The position numbers and the translations under genes were made by a program. The notes under the pieces are model-generated. The model worked only from the letters and a program-made list of their open reading frames with translations, did not search any database and was not told the DNA's origin. Of a stretch of 64,000 bases of DNA, positions 52,697 to 61,726 are shown in pieces (the first letter of the stretch is position 1; the number at the start of each line of letters is the position of its first letter). Source of the stretch: Hyphomicrobium sp. (GTDB taxonomy: Bacteria; Pseudomonadota; Alphaproteobacteria; Rhizobiales; Hyphomicrobiaceae); the NCBI GenBank assembly GCA_002928735.1, contig PERL01000002.1, forward strand, positions 62,001 through 126,000, given 5' to 3'.

Positions 52697-53728
52697 ATGG
52701 CCATGGGCCGCGGCCGGCGCCGCAGCATGGAGTACGGCGAATTCTGGCCGGGATACGTCGACGTTCTCTCGACGCTCCTGCTCGTCGTCACATTCCTGAT
52801 GTCGATATTCATGCTATCGCAGTACTTCGCGACACAGGAGGCAGCGGGCAAGGATACGGTGCTGCAACGGCTGAACCGGCAGATCTCGGAATTGACGAGC
52901 CTGTTGTCTCTGGAAAAAGGCAAATCGAAAGAGGCGCAGGACGAGATGGCCGAACTGCAGGCCATGCTGGCGACGCTGAAATCCGAGAATGAGAAGCTCT
53001 CGGGCGTGGCGGCGCTCGGCGATGAGAGTGCCAAGTCGGCGGTGGGTCAGATCGGAACGCTGACGAGCGAACTAGATCAGCAGAAGGCGGTTTCGCAGGA
53101 GGCGTTGGCCAAAGTCGATCTTCTCAATCAGCAGCTGGCGCAATTGCGGCGGCAGATCGCGGCGCTCAACGAAGCGCTCGATGCGTCAGAGAAGAAGGGC
53201 GAGGTCAGCGACAAGACGATCAAGGATCTGGGGCAACGGCTCAACGCGGCGCTGGCGCGGCAGGTGCAGGAATTGCAGCGCTACCGTTCGGACTTTTTCG
53301 GACGGCTCAACGATCTCTTGAAGGACCGGAAGGATATCCGCGTCGTCGGCGACCGGTTCGTGTTCGAGAGCGAAGTTTTGTTCGCATCGGGGGCGGCTGC
53401 GTTGACGCCGGAGGGGCTGGCTGCACTCGATCCTATTGCGACGGCGATTGCCGATCTGGGCCGTCAGATCCCCAAGGAAGTCGATTGGGTGGTGCAGATC
53501 GACGGGCATACGGACATCAGGCCGATTGCCAGCGCGCAGTTTCCATCGAACTGGGAGCTGTCCACAGCGCGCGCTTCATCAGTGGTGAAGCACATGATCG
53601 CGCGCGGCGTGCCAGCGGAGCGGTTGGTGGCGGCGGGCTATGGCGAATATCAGCCGATCGAGAGCGGGACGGATGACGCCTCGCTGCAAAAGAACCGGCG
53701 CATCGAACTGAAGCTGACGAACCGATAA
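52697..53728 (+). CDS. MotB/OmpA-like peptidoglycan-binding partner subunit
   Basis: 343 residues. One transmembrane helix with the stator-type Asp: YVDVLSTLLLVVTFLMSIFML. Residues ~45-190 form a long coiled coil (LQRLNRQISELTSLLSLEKGKSK, LDQQKAVSQEALAKVDLLNQQLAQLRRQIAALNEAL). The C-terminal OmpA domain has FVFESEVLFASGAAALTPEGLAAL, VVQIDGHTDIRPI, NWELSTARASSVVKHMI and AAGYGEYQPIESG...KNRRIELKL. The TM-Asp plus OmpA layout is that of MotB, but the coiled coil is far longer. It is translated with the MotA-like gene. Confidence 0.87.
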   Translation: MAMGRGRRRSMEYGEFWPGYVDVLSTLLLVVTFLMSIFMLSQYFATQEAAGKDTVLQRLNRQISELTSLLSLEKGKSKEAQDEMAELQAMLATLKSENEKLSGVAALGDESAKSAVGQIGTLTSELDQQKAVSQEALAKVDLLNQQLAQLRRQIAALNEALDASEKKGEVSDKTIKDLGQRLNAALARQVQELQRYRSDFFGRLNDLLKDRKDIRVVGDRFVFESEVLFASGAAALTPEGLAALDPIATAIADLGRQIPKEVDWVVQIDGHTDIRPIASAQFPSNWELSTARASSVVKHMIARGVPAERLVAAGYGEYQPIESGTDDASLQKNRRIELKLTNR

Positions 53729-53739
53729 GAACTCAGCAG

Positions 53740-55608
53740 CTACTCAGCAGCTTCCTTACCGAACTGGAGCGCGGCGAGGCGGCCGTAGAGACCGCCCTTG
53801 GTGACGAGTTCGGCGTGCGTGCCGCTTTCGACGACGCGGCCTTCTTCCATCACCAGAATACGGTCGGCCTTCTGCACGGTGGCAAGACGATGCGCAATGA
53901 CGAGCGTGGTGCGGTCGCGCATGACCACTTCGAGGGCTTGCTGGACGGCGCGTTCGTTTTCCGCATCGAGTGCGCTGGTGGCTTCGTCGAGCAGCAGGAT
54001 GGGCGCGTTCTTCAGGATAGCGCGGGCGATTGCCAGGCGCTGGCGCTGGCCGCCGGAGAGGGAGACGCCGCGTTCGCCGAGGCGAGTGTTGTAACCGTCA
54101 GGCAGGGCGCGAATGAAGGTATCGGCCTGGGCGGCGATGGCGGCCTGACGAACGGCTTCTTCGCTCGTTTCGGGGCTGCCGTAGCGGATGTTTTCCAGAA
54201 CCGTATCGGCGAAGATGGCCACTTCTTGGGGCACGAGCGAGATGCGGTGGCGCAGTTCATCGAGATCGGCCTGAGCGACATCCACACCATCGACACGCAC
54301 GTGGCCGCTCGTGGGATCGTAGAAGCGCAGCAGCAAATTGAAGATGGTCGTCTTGCCCGCGCCGGATGGGCCGACGAGAGCGACCGTTTCGCCGGGCTTC
54401 ACCTTCAATGAGAAATTGCCGAGCGCGGAGGTGCCGGGCCGCGATGCATAAGCAAACGTGACATTGTCGAATTCGATGCCGCCCTTGGCGGGGACGGGCA
54501 GCGGCACCGGATTTTCCGGCGACCGGATTTCGGGGACGACGGCGAGGAGTTCCGTCAGCCGTTCAGCCGCGCCGGAGGCTTGACTGATCTCGCCCCAGAC
54601 TTCGGCCAGTTCGCCAATAGCACCCGCTACGAAGAGGGCATAGATGATGAACTGGCCCAGTTCGCCACCGCTCATAGTGCCGGAAATGACGGCGGAAGCG
54701 CCGTACCAGAGAACGGCGACGATGCTGGCGACGGTGAGGAAAACAGTGAGCGCGGTGAGACCGGCGCGGGCCTGCATGCGATCGCGTGCTGCGTCGAAGG
54801 ACCGTTGCACGGCGTCTTGGAACCGATCCGACACGACTTGTTCGTGCGCAAAGGATTGCATGGTGCGCACGGCGGAGAGATTCTCGGCGGCATAGGCGGA
54901 GGCTTCGGCGAGCGTGTCCTGTGCCTTGCGCGAGAGGTTCTTCACCGAACGGCCGTAGGCCATCAAGGGAAGAACGATCACCGGGATCGCGATCAGTGTC
55001 AGGCCGGATAGATGGGGGCTCGTGATGAACATCATCACGAAGGCGCCGAACAGCATGATGAGATTGCGAAGCGCCTGCGAGATCGTATGGCCGGCGACGG
55101 CCTTGATCTGCGTGGTATCGGCGGTGAGGCGGCTCATGACTTCGCCGGAGTGCGTTTTCTCGAAGAACGCGGGTCCGAGGCGGGCGAGGTGGGCGAAGAC
55201 ATCGCGGCGAAGGTCGGCAACGACGCGTTCGCCGATCCAGTTGACGCAATAGAAGCGGGCCGCGATGGAGGCGGCCAAGATGGCGCCGATGAGCATCATC
55301 ATCGCGAAGTACTGGTCGATGAAGGCTGCGTTATCGACGGAGAAGCCGTTGTCGATCATGCGGCGGATCGCGAGCGGAACGGACAACATCGTGACAGCGG
55401 ACAGCACCAGCGCGATGAAGCCCGCCACCAGCATGCCCTTGTGCTTCAGCAAATAGGGCTTCAGCGAGATCAATGGCTGAAGCGAGCGCAGCCGACCGCC
55501 ACCTGTTCCCTCGCTCGACGCATCAGCCGAGGGAGTGCCGGTGGATGCGGGCGGAGCGAGGCTCACGACGTTGGGCGAATTATCGTTGGACGTGCCGGAC
55601 GGTGCCAT
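53740..55608 (-). CDS. MsbA-like ABC exporter (fused permease and ATPase)
   Basis: 622 residues from ATG 55608 (AGGGG ahead). A Ser/Thr/Pro-rich N-terminal tail of ~50 residues precedes six TM helices (~60-340), then the ATPase: Walker A GPSGAGKTT, Q-loop LVPQEVAIFADTV, signature LSGGQRQRLAIARA, Walker B ILLLDEATSALD and H-loop VIAHRLATV. Homodimeric exporters of this type flip lipids or drugs; ABCB-type members in alphaproteobacteria are often called ABC transporter transmembrane region. The substrate is unknown. It is divergent from rpmE. Confidence 0.92.
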   Translation of the reverse strand: MAPSGTSNDNSPNVVSLAPPASTGTPSADASSEGTGGGRLRSLQPLISLKPYLLKHKGMLVAGFIALVLSAVTMLSVPLAIRRMIDNGFSVDNAAFIDQYFAMMMLIGAILAASIAARFYCVNWIGERVVADLRRDVFAHLARLGPAFFEKTHSGEVMSRLTADTTQIKAVAGHTISQALRNLIMLFGAFVMMFITSPHLSGLTLIAIPVIVLPLMAYGRSVKNLSRKAQDTLAEASAYAAENLSAVRTMQSFAHEQVVSDRFQDAVQRSFDAARDRMQARAGLTALTVFLTVASIVAVLWYGASAVISGTMSGGELGQFIIYALFVAGAIGELAEVWGEISQASGAAERLTELLAVVPEIRSPENPVPLPVPAKGGIEFDNVTFAYASRPGTSALGNFSLKVKPGETVALVGPSGAGKTTIFNLLLRFYDPTSGHVRVDGVDVAQADLDELRHRISLVPQEVAIFADTVLENIRYGSPETSEEAVRQAAIAAQADTFIRALPDGYNTRLGERGVSLSGGQRQRLAIARAILKNAPILLLDEATSALDAENERAVQQALEVVMRDRTTLVIAHRLATVQKADRILVMEEGRVVESGTHAELVTKGGLYGRLAALQFGKEAAE

Positions 55609-55899
55609 TGATCCCCTAGACGCTCTCGTTTCCAAGTCTCTGCCCCGTTCTTCGCGAGGTCTGGTCTGTCATATAAAGGTTTCCGGCTCAATTCGTGGCC
55701 GTTCCCTGGTCGCGTCAGAACGTAGCAGGAACGTTTACCCTCAGATACACTGGTCCACGCTTGATCTTTCCGCCGCGCCGTCGGCTTGTGCATGCCGGTC
55801 AACTCGACTATAGAAGCGCCTTCCCGAATTCAAGGCTGGTGGAGGCTGCGGGGTTACCCCCGTTCCCGTCGCGGCCGTTTTTTGACAGAGCGCCTCACG

Positions 55900-56124
55900 A
55901 TGAAAAAAGAACCCGGCCTGCATCCTGACTACCATCAGATCAAAGTAAAGATGACTGATGGTACGGAATTCATCACCTATTCGACCTACGGCAAGGAAGG
56001 TGACGAACTCCACCTCGACATCGATCCGTCGACGCATCCGGCCTGGACCGGCGGCGATACGAAGATCATGGACCGCGCCGGCCGCGTGTCGCGCTTCAAG
56101 AAGAAGTTCGAAGGCTTTCTCTAA
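55900..56124 (+). CDS. rpmE: 50S ribosomal protein L31
   Basis: 74 residues: [41 protein letters not shown], and [16 protein letters not shown]. It bridges the two ribosomal subunits. The form lacks the CxxC zinc-binding residues (C-minus type), usual for this group. A strong bidirectional terminator follows at once. The gene order ABC exporter, rpmE, rcdA, DUF1192, quinone oxidoreductase is familiar from rhizobia. Confidence 0.97.
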   Translation: MKKEPGLHPDYHQIKVKMTDGTEFITYSTYGKEGDELHLDIDPSTHPAWTGGDTKIMDRAGRVSRFKKKFEGFL

Positions 56125-56153
56125 GACCGCTGCTCATAGCGGGTTAAGACATG

Positions 56154-56187
56154 AAAAAGGCCCGGGGATCGCGCCCCGGGCCTTTTT
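56154..56187. terminator. Bidirectional terminator between rpmE and rcdA
   Basis: A perfect 14-bp stem AAAAAGGCCCGGGG/CCCCGGGCCTTTTT with loop ATCGCG (56168-56173). It stops rpmE (+) and rcdA (-) transcripts. Confidence 0.95.
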
Positions 56188-56213
56188 CGTTGCGGGAGGG
56201 CAAATAGGCTTCC

Positions 56214-56777
56214 TCAATTGGCCTTGGCGAAGGCCTGCTGGAGGCGCGAAATCTGCGCGCCAACGGGATTGGACGCTGGCAGCGCTGGAATGTCTTCGCT
56301 TGGTGCGACCATGGACATATCAAGCTGCACGATGCGGTCGTGAAGCGCAAAACTCTCTTCGATCAGCTTTTGCAGACCTTCGGGCAGATCGGTGAAGCCG
56401 CGAATGTGCGACGGGCGGCCCAAGCTCTGCAGCTTAACTCGGGCGCGCTTTTTCTGGGCTTCGGCTTCGGAGATCTCACCATCTTTGAGTGCGCGGCGGA
56501 TGAGAAGCCATGAGGCCAAGTCGAGGAGGCGCGTGGTGAGGCGCATGCTCTCGGTGGTGTAAAGGACGGTGGCCTGACCGGTGAGCGCCTTGGAGGCCTT
56601 GCGGCCTTCGCCATCAAGGTAGCCGGCCGTGCGCTCGACGAGGGCCATGCCCTCCTTGAAGACGCGGTCGAATTGGGCGGAGGCCTGGAAGCGCTCGCCG
56701 AATGAGACTGTCACGCCCTCGGCGTTGACGTCACGGAACTCGAAACTGGTTTTGTCTTTCATGGAACGCTTTGACAC
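56214..56777 (-). CDS. rcdA: RcdA/DUF1465 protease adaptor
   Basis: 187 residues from GTG 56777; ATG 56762 is an alternative. Family words: FQASAQFDRVFKEGMALVERTAGYLDGEGRKASKAL, YTTESMRLTTRLLDLASWLLIRRAL and GEISEAEAQKKR. DUF1465 is the family of Caulobacter RcdA, a helical adaptor that, once recruited by CpdR-ClpX, delivers substrates and PopA, and so CtrA, to ClpXP. The C-terminal ~30 residues (PSNPVGAQISRLQQAF-like) resemble the flexible RcdA tail. CpdR is encoded ~25 kb away in this window. Confidence 0.88.
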   Translation of the reverse strand: MSKRSMKDKTSFEFRDVNAEGVTVSFGERFQASAQFDRVFKEGMALVERTAGYLDGEGRKASKALTGQATVLYTTESMRLTTRLLDLASWLLIRRALKDGEISEAEAQKKRARVKLQSLGRPSHIRGFTDLPEGLQKLIEESFALHDRIVQLDMSMVAPSEDIPALPASNPVGAQISRLQQAFAKAN

Positions 56778-56902
56778 AGACGCTTACTCTCTCGACACCA
56801 TAACACCGGGCCAAGCTACATGGCCAGAGTTAACAACTCACATCCAAACGCGGCAGAACGGGACAATCTCCAGCGCTTGCTGTTGATAGCTGTGGATCAC
56901 GC

Positions 56903-56930
56903 AAAAAATGAGCCGCCTTGTGGGCGGCTC
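56903..56930 (-). terminator. Intrinsic terminator of the DUF1192 gene
   Basis: GAGCCGCC (56910-56917) pairs with GGCGGCTC (56923-56930) around TTGTG; A6 at 56903-56908 gives the U run on the minus strand. Confidence 0.85.
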
Positions 56931-57077
56931 TAAGTCAAACAGGGAGGCGTCACAGAGTGGGAGACCCACTCGGGTCCAGAAATCTGGATGTCGCTGACCA
57001 TAGTTCGGGATGGTAAATAAAGGGTTTTCAACTGTCGCGCATTGACGTGGCGCGGCAGGGCGAACGGCTCAATCGTC

Positions 57078-57272
57078 TCAGCTTTTTCCGGTAAAGAGTT
57101 CGGCGGCTGCGGCCTCGTGCTTCTTTTTCTGCTCGAGTTCGGCCTTCAGGCGGGCAATCTCGCCCTCCAAAGATTTCAGGCGGCCTTCCAGTTCCTCTTT
57201 GGACAGTTTGTCGAGCGGTTCGCCGACGGTATGGCCGCTTGCTGATTTTGCCTTGGGTTCGTCCCAATCCAT
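57078..57272 (-). CDS. DUF1192 small coiled-coil protein
   Basis: 64 residues from ATG 57272, which has GGAGG eight bases upstream. MDWDEPKAKSASGHTVGEPL then a single coiled coil (LSKEELEGRLKSLEGEIARLKAELEQKKKHEAAA) fits DUF1192, a small alphaproteobacterial family of unknown role. It is divergent from the quinone oxidoreductase and lies two genes from rpmE, a conserved arrangement. Confidence 0.9.
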   Translation of the reverse strand: MDWDEPKAKSASGHTVGEPLDKLSKEELEGRLKSLEGEIARLKAELEQKKKHEAAAAELFTGKS

Positions 57273-57381
57273 GGTCGCCTCCACTTTGGACGCAGGTGTC
57301 GCTCTCCCCTTGCGGGCAAGGATGACACGCCATACTCAACTCTACAATCATTAGCACCGCCCACACGAAACGGAGCCCGCC

Positions 57382-58383
57382 ATGTCCGCCCTGCCTGAAA
57401 CCATGACCGTGATCGCGATTTCCGGAAAAGGTGGGCCCGAAGTTCTGGTAGCGCAAACACAGCCCGTGCCGAAACCGGGTGCTGGCCAAGTGCTCGTCAA
57501 GGTGCAGGCGGCGGGCGTCAACCGGCCAGACGTGTTGCAGCGCATGGGGCTTTATCCGGCGCCGAAGGGGCACAATGAGTTGCCGGGTTTGGAAATCGCG
57601 GGCGAGGTGGCAGCGACGGGCACCGGGGTGACGCGGTTCGAAATTGGTCAGCGGGTGATGGCGCTCGTCAATGGCGGCGGATATGCGGAATATTGCCTCG
57701 CGGATGAGGGCACGACGCTGCATGTGCCGGAAGGACTTTCGATCAACGAAGCGGCGGGGCTGCCGGAGACGTTCTTCACGGTTTGGCACAACGTGTTTGA
57801 GCGCGGAGCGTTAAAGGCCGGCGAGTGGATTCTCATCCATGGTGGAACGTCGGGAATTGGCGTGACGGCGATCCAGTTGGCGAAGGCATTCGGGGCGAAG
57901 GTGATTACAACGACGGGATCGGGTGAAAAGTGCGAGGCGGCGCGCAGTCTCGGCGCAGATCGCACCGTGAACTACCGGACGCAGGATTTTCTCGATGCGG
58001 TGAAGGACGCCACGGGCGGACGCGGCGTCGATGTGATCCTCGATATGGTCGGGGGGCCGTATATCGAGAAGAACATCCGCGCGCTCGCGGACGATGGGCG
58101 GCTTGTCTATATCGGCTTCCAGTCCGGATCGAAGGCGGAGATCGACTTCATGCGGGTGATGCTGAAGCGGTTGACGATCACTGGCTCAACGCTGCGCATC
58201 CGGCCGGCGGACGTGAAGGCGCACATTGCGCGCAAGGTGGAGGCGGAGATTTTGCCCCTGCTCGCCTCAGGCGAGGTGAAGGTACCGATTGACAGCACGT
58301 TCCCGCTGGCGAAGGCCGCCGACGCCCACCGGCGGATTGAGGAGGGGACGCACATCGGAAAAATCATTCTGACGATGGGCTAG
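57382..58383 (+). CDS. NAD(P)H-quinone oxidoreductase (zinc-independent MDR, PIG3-type)
   Basis: 333 residues. [21 protein letters not shown] is the signature of the quinone oxidoreductase/PIG3 group and there are no zinc-binding Cys. The cofactor site is [31 protein letters not shown]. It should reduce quinones or reactive carbonyls with NADPH in the cytoplasm. The SFIxxxxx part ([28 protein letters not shown]) is typical for PIG3. A terminator follows at 58412-58453. Confidence 0.92.
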   Translation: MSALPETMTVIAISGKGGPEVLVAQTQPVPKPGAGQVLVKVQAAGVNRPDVLQRMGLYPAPKGHNELPGLEIAGEVAATGTGVTRFEIGQRVMALVNGGGYAEYCLADEGTTLHVPEGLSINEAAGLPETFFTVWHNVFERGALKAGEWILIHGGTSGIGVTAIQLAKAFGAKVITTTGSGEKCEAARSLGADRTVNYRTQDFLDAVKDATGGRGVDVILDMVGGPYIEKNIRALADDGRLVYIGFQSGSKAEIDFMRVMLKRLTITGSTLRIRPADVKAHIARKVEAEILPLLASGEVKVPIDSTFPLAKAADAHRRIEEGTHIGKIILTMG

Positions 58384-58406
58384 CGACGCGCAGAAGCGGT
58401 CGAAAA

Positions 58407-58453
58407 TAAAAAAGAGCCGGGGCAAGCGGCCGCTCCGGCTCTTTCCATTTTTT
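58407..58453. terminator. Bidirectional terminator after the quinone oxidoreductase
   Basis: AAGAGCCGG (58412-58420) pairs with CCGGCTCTT (58435-58443). ATTTTTTAG at 58447 is the plus-strand tail, and AAAATAAAAAA on the left gives a good U run on the minus strand, where it would end the 58480-58569 micro-ORF transcript. Confidence 0.85.
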
Positions 58454-58479
58454 AGTATTGGCCGGTTCGCGGCAGTTGC

Positions 58480-58569
58480 TCAGACCGCCTGGAACCCGCT
58501 GAAACGCAAAGGAAAACGCCACAAACACGAATGGCCGCGCAGACGCGCGCCATCCTTCTCGCACCTCAT
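58480..58569 (-). CDS. Candidate 29-residue protein with a near-perfect ribosome site
   Basis: ATG at 58569 is preceded by AAAGGAGGCGAC, one of the best Shine-Dalgarno sequences in the window at ideal spacing. It opens a 29-codon frame: [19 protein letters not shown] then [10 protein letters not shown] and TGA. It is basic, with two Cys and one Trp, and has no clear membrane helix. A terminator with a U run on this strand lies ~30 bases after the stop, so the unit has start signal, frame and end. It could encode a small protein or serve as a leader peptide. I know no family for it. Confidence 0.5.
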   Translation of the reverse strand: MRCEKDGARLRGHSCLWRFPLRFSGFQAV

Positions 58570-58789
58570 GTCGCCTCCTTTCATCGGAAGGTGCAAGACA
58601 CGCGGCACTCGATCCGGTCTATCTGCGTCGCGGAATCCTGTCACGCGTCAGGCAGGGGTCTCCGTCTTGCGGGCAGGGCGCGGTGCCCGTAAGACACTGC
58701 CAGCGACGCGAACGGCCCCCAAGGGTTGCATTTGCTACATCCTTGAATCCGCTAGCGCCTTGGCCCTCAGACCCGGTTCAGCGGCTTTC
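58570..58789. other. Upstream region of aroC
   Basis: With the micro-ORF it forms the ~400-bp gap between quinone oxidoreductase and aroC. The plus-strand aroC frame is open back to 58568, but that leader has no family similarity. Promoters for aroC and for the minus-strand micro-ORF must lie here; none is clear by eye. Confidence 0.4.
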
Positions 58790-59899
58790 ATGTCACACAA
58801 TACCTTCGGTCATCTTTTCCGCGTTACCACCTGGGGCGAAAGCCACGGGCCCGCCATCGGCTGCGTCGTGGACGGCTGCCCGCCGGGCTTGCCGATCACG
58901 GCGGAGGCGATCCAAGTGTTTCTGGACAAGCGGCGGCCGGGGCAGTCGCGGTTCGTGACGCAGCGGCAGGAGCCGGACGCGGTGGAGATCCTATCGGGTG
59001 TGTTCACCGACGCGGACGGGCGGCAGGTTGCGACGGGCGCGCCGATTTCGCTGCTGATCCGCAATGTCGATCAGCGCTCGAAAGACTATGGCGACATCGC
59101 CCAGAAATTCCGGCCGGGACACGCGGACTACACGTATCAGGCCAAGTACGGCATTCGCGATTATCGCGGCGGCGGGCGATCCTCGGCGCGGGAGACGGCG
59201 ACGCGCGTTGCGGCCGGCGGCATTGCGCGGCAGGTGCTGGGATCGGGCGTGATCGTTCGCGGCGCGCTTGTGCAGATGGGCAAGATCAAGATCGATCGTA
59301 GCCGCTGGGATTGGGACGAAGTTGATAACAACCCGTTCTTCTGCCCCGACCCGGTCGTGGCGAAAGAGTGGGAGAGCTATTTGGACGGTATTCGCAAAGC
59401 GGGATCGTCGATTGGCGCCATCGTGGAAGTGGTGGCAGAGGGTGTGCCGGCCGGATGGGGCGCGCCGCTTTACGGGAAGCTCGATCAGGATATTGCGTCG
59501 GCGCTGATGTCGATCAATGCCGTGAAGGGCGTCGAGATCGGCGCGGGCATGGCGTCGGCGGAATTGACGGGCGAAGAGAACGCCGACGAGATGCGGCCTA
59601 ATTCCATTCCGCACGGGCGGCACCACGGGCCGGGGTTCATGTCGAATAACGCAGGCGGCATTCTTGGCGGCATTTCGACGGGGCAGGCAATCGTTGCGCG
59701 GTTTGCGGTGAAGCCCACGTCGTCGATCCTGACGCCGCGGCGGACGGTGACGGTGTCGGGCGAGGCGACTGAGATCATGACCAAGGGCCGCCACGATCCC
59801 TGCGTCGGGATTCGCGCGGTGCCGGTGGGCGAGGCGATGCTGGCCTGCGTTCTGGCCGATCATATGCTGCGCCATCGCGGACAGTGCGGCGGCGCTTAG
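58790..59899 (+). CDS. aroC: Chorismate synthase
   Basis: 369 residues from ATG 58790 ([24 protein letters not shown]), the standard start of the family. It converts EPSP to chorismate with reduced FMN. Further motifs: [81 protein letters not shown] and [16 protein letters not shown]. Complete. The PQQ-dehydrogenase gene starts 33 bases behind it. Confidence 0.97.
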   Translation: MSHNTFGHLFRVTTWGESHGPAIGCVVDGCPPGLPITAEAIQVFLDKRRPGQSRFVTQRQEPDAVEILSGVFTDADGRQVATGAPISLLIRNVDQRSKDYGDIAQKFRPGHADYTYQAKYGIRDYRGGGRSSARETATRVAAGGIARQVLGSGVIVRGALVQMGKIKIDRSRWDWDEVDNNPFFCPDPVVAKEWESYLDGIRKAGSSIGAIVEVVAEGVPAGWGAPLYGKLDQDIASALMSINAVKGVEIGAGMASAELTGEENADEMRPNSIPHGRHHGPGFMSNNAGGILGGISTGQAIVARFAVKPTSSILTPRRTVTVSGEATEIMTKGRHDPCVGIRAVPVGEAMLACVLADHMLRHRGQCGGA

Positions 59900-59915
59900 T
59901 TGTTTTCGAAACAAC
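59899..59915. promoter_or_regulatory. Inverted repeat GTTGTTT-TCG-AAACAAC
   Basis: A perfect 7-bp inverted repeat with a TCG spacer lies right after the aroC stop and 17 bases before the dehydrogenase start. It has no T run, so an operator or small mRNA hairpin is likelier than a terminator. Confidence 0.35.
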
Positions 59916-59932
59916 AAAGGTTAGGACGGCGA

Positions 59933-61726
59933 ATGATGCGCAGCTTGGTGCTGTCGGGAGTGCTCCTTGGCGTCTTCGCATGTGGTGCAGCGGCTGCTGG
60001 AATCGACGATGCGCGATTGAAGGCGGCGGGAAGCGATCCGGCCAACTGGATTACGCATGGGCGGGATCTCGCCGCGACGCGGTTTTCGCCATCGAAGCAG
60101 ATCTCGACGGAAAATGTAAAGTCGCTGCGGCCGGCCTTCATTTATCAGACCGGGACGGCGGCGACGTTTCAAACGACGCCGTTGGTAGCTGACGGGATCA
60201 TGTATGTCTCAGCGCCGTTCTCGCATGTGATGGCGGTGAATGCGGCGACGGGCCGGGAGATCTGGCGCTACGAGCACAAGAGCAAAGCAAAGAAGCTGTG
60301 CTGTGGTCCCGCGAACCGCGGGGTCGCGCTCGGGTACGGCAAAGTTTATGTCGCCACCGTCGATGCGCGATTGGTGGCGCTCGATCAGGCCAATGGCAAA
60401 GTCGTCTGGGACATCCAGATGGCCGACACGAATGCCGATGCGACGGAGGACAAGGCAGCACTTGATGCCACCGATCCGGCGCTGAAGGGCAAGGTCTCGG
60501 GCTCGACGGGCGTCGGGGCGGCATCCGCGCCGCTCGTTATCGACGGAAAGGTGATCGCGGGGATCACGGGTGTCGGCTACGGGCTGCATCTCGATAGCGA
60601 CAGGCCGGGCGCGCCGCTCGGAACAGTTGTCGGCGTGGCAGGGCGATATGGGCGGCCGGGGTTTATTGCGGCGTTCGATGCGGAGACAGGCGAGCGCGTC
60701 TGGCAGTTCGATACGACGCAGAAGGGTTGGGAGGGCGCGTTTTCGCAGAAGACAGCCTATGGCGTGACGCTTCCACGCGATATCGCGGCGGAAAAGGCGG
60801 CGATGGCGACCTATGCGGATGCGTGGAAATTCGGCGGCGGGTCGATCTGGCATTCGCCGAGTGTCGATCTCGATCTGGGGCTTTTGTATTTCGGGGTCGG
60901 CAATCCCTCCCCACAGGCGGCGGGCGAGAGCCGACCCGGTGACAATCTCTATACCAGCGCGCTGGTCGCGATCGATTTGAAGACCGGGGCGTATCGCTGG
61001 CATTATCAGCAGGTGCCGCACGACATGTGGGGCTACGACGTGGCGAGCCCGCCGGTGCTGTTCGATTTTGAGAAAGACGGGAAGACCATTCCGGCGATCG
61101 GGCAGGCGTCGAAGCTCGGCTGGTATTTCGTGCATGACCGGCGCGATGGAACGCTGCTGTTGAAGTCCGAAGCGTTTGTGCCGCAGGAGAACATGTTTAA
61201 AGCGCCGACGCGCGACGGCGTCGTGATCTGGCCGGGTGTGGCGGGAGGATCGAACTGGTCGCCGGCGGCGGTCGATCAGCTGAACGGTTTGGCATTCGTC
61301 GCCGCCATGCACATGCCGACGCGGTATCACAGTGCGGAATTGCCGGCGGTCGATGGCAAGCCGGCGGTGACGTATTATACTTTCGAGCCGGCGAAGGATG
61401 TGCCGACGTGGGGCACGCTGAGCGCGATCGATCTGAAGACGGGCGCTCTTCGCTGGCAGCAGAAGACCGATGAGCCGCTGATTGGTGGTACGCTGGCGAC
61501 GGCGGGCGGGCTCGTGTTCAACGGCGAAGGGAACGGGGATTTTTCTGCGTTCGATGCCAAGACGGGTGCGCGGTTGTGGACGTTTCATTGCGGAGCGGGC
61601 GTGAATGCGCCGCCGATTTCGTATGAGATTGCGGGCAAGCAATACATCGCCGTTGCGGCGGGCGGGAGCCAGATATGGGGTTTCCGGCAGGGCGGCGCGG
61701 TCGTGGTTTTTGCGTTGCCGGACTAA
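59933..61726 (+). CDS. PQQ-dependent dehydrogenase family protein, divergent active site
   Basis: 597 residues from ATG 59933 (AGGA ahead). The signal peptide is MMRSLVLSGVLLGVFACGAAAAG. An eight-bladed quinoprotein propeller follows; W-motifs such as AFDAETGERVWQFDT, AIDLKTGAYRWHY and AIDLKTGALRWQQ repeat. The vicinal disulfide pair typical of alcohol dehydrogenases is present (KLCCGPANRGVALG), as is the Asn of YFGVGNPSP. But the metal-ligand Glu of the usual GEYGVRG block reads GRYGRPG, and the catalytic Asp of HDxWDYD reads HDMWGYD. A divergent or non-classical enzyme is likely. No cytochrome domain. Confidence 0.85.
   Translation: MMRSLVLSGVLLGVFACGAAAAGIDDARLKAAGSDPANWITHGRDLAATRFSPSKQISTENVKSLRPAFIYQTGTAATFQTTPLVADGIMYVSAPFSHVMAVNAATGREIWRYEHKSKAKKLCCGPANRGVALGYGKVYVATVDARLVALDQANGKVVWDIQMADTNADATEDKAALDATDPALKGKVSGSTGVGAASAPLVIDGKVIAGITGVGYGLHLDSDRPGAPLGTVVGVAGRYGRPGFIAAFDAETGERVWQFDTTQKGWEGAFSQKTAYGVTLPRDIAAEKAAMATYADAWKFGGGSIWHSPSVDLDLGLLYFGVGNPSPQAAGESRPGDNLYTSALVAIDLKTGAYRWHYQQVPHDMWGYDVASPPVLFDFEKDGKTIPAIGQASKLGWYFVHDRRDGTLLLKSEAFVPQENMFKAPTRDGVVIWPGVAGGSNWSPAAVDQLNGLAFVAAMHMPTRYHSAELPAVDGKPAVTYYTFEPAKDVPTWGTLSAIDLKTGALRWQQKTDEPLIGGTLATAGGLVFNGEGNGDFSAFDAKTGARLWTFHCGAGVNAPPISYEIAGKQYIAVAAGGSQIWGFRQGGAVVVFALPD

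Noticed and set aside
51634-53728. Zorya-type anti-phage system
   Set aside because: Only a ZorAB-like channel layout; no helicase, nuclease or other Zorya partner adjoins it.
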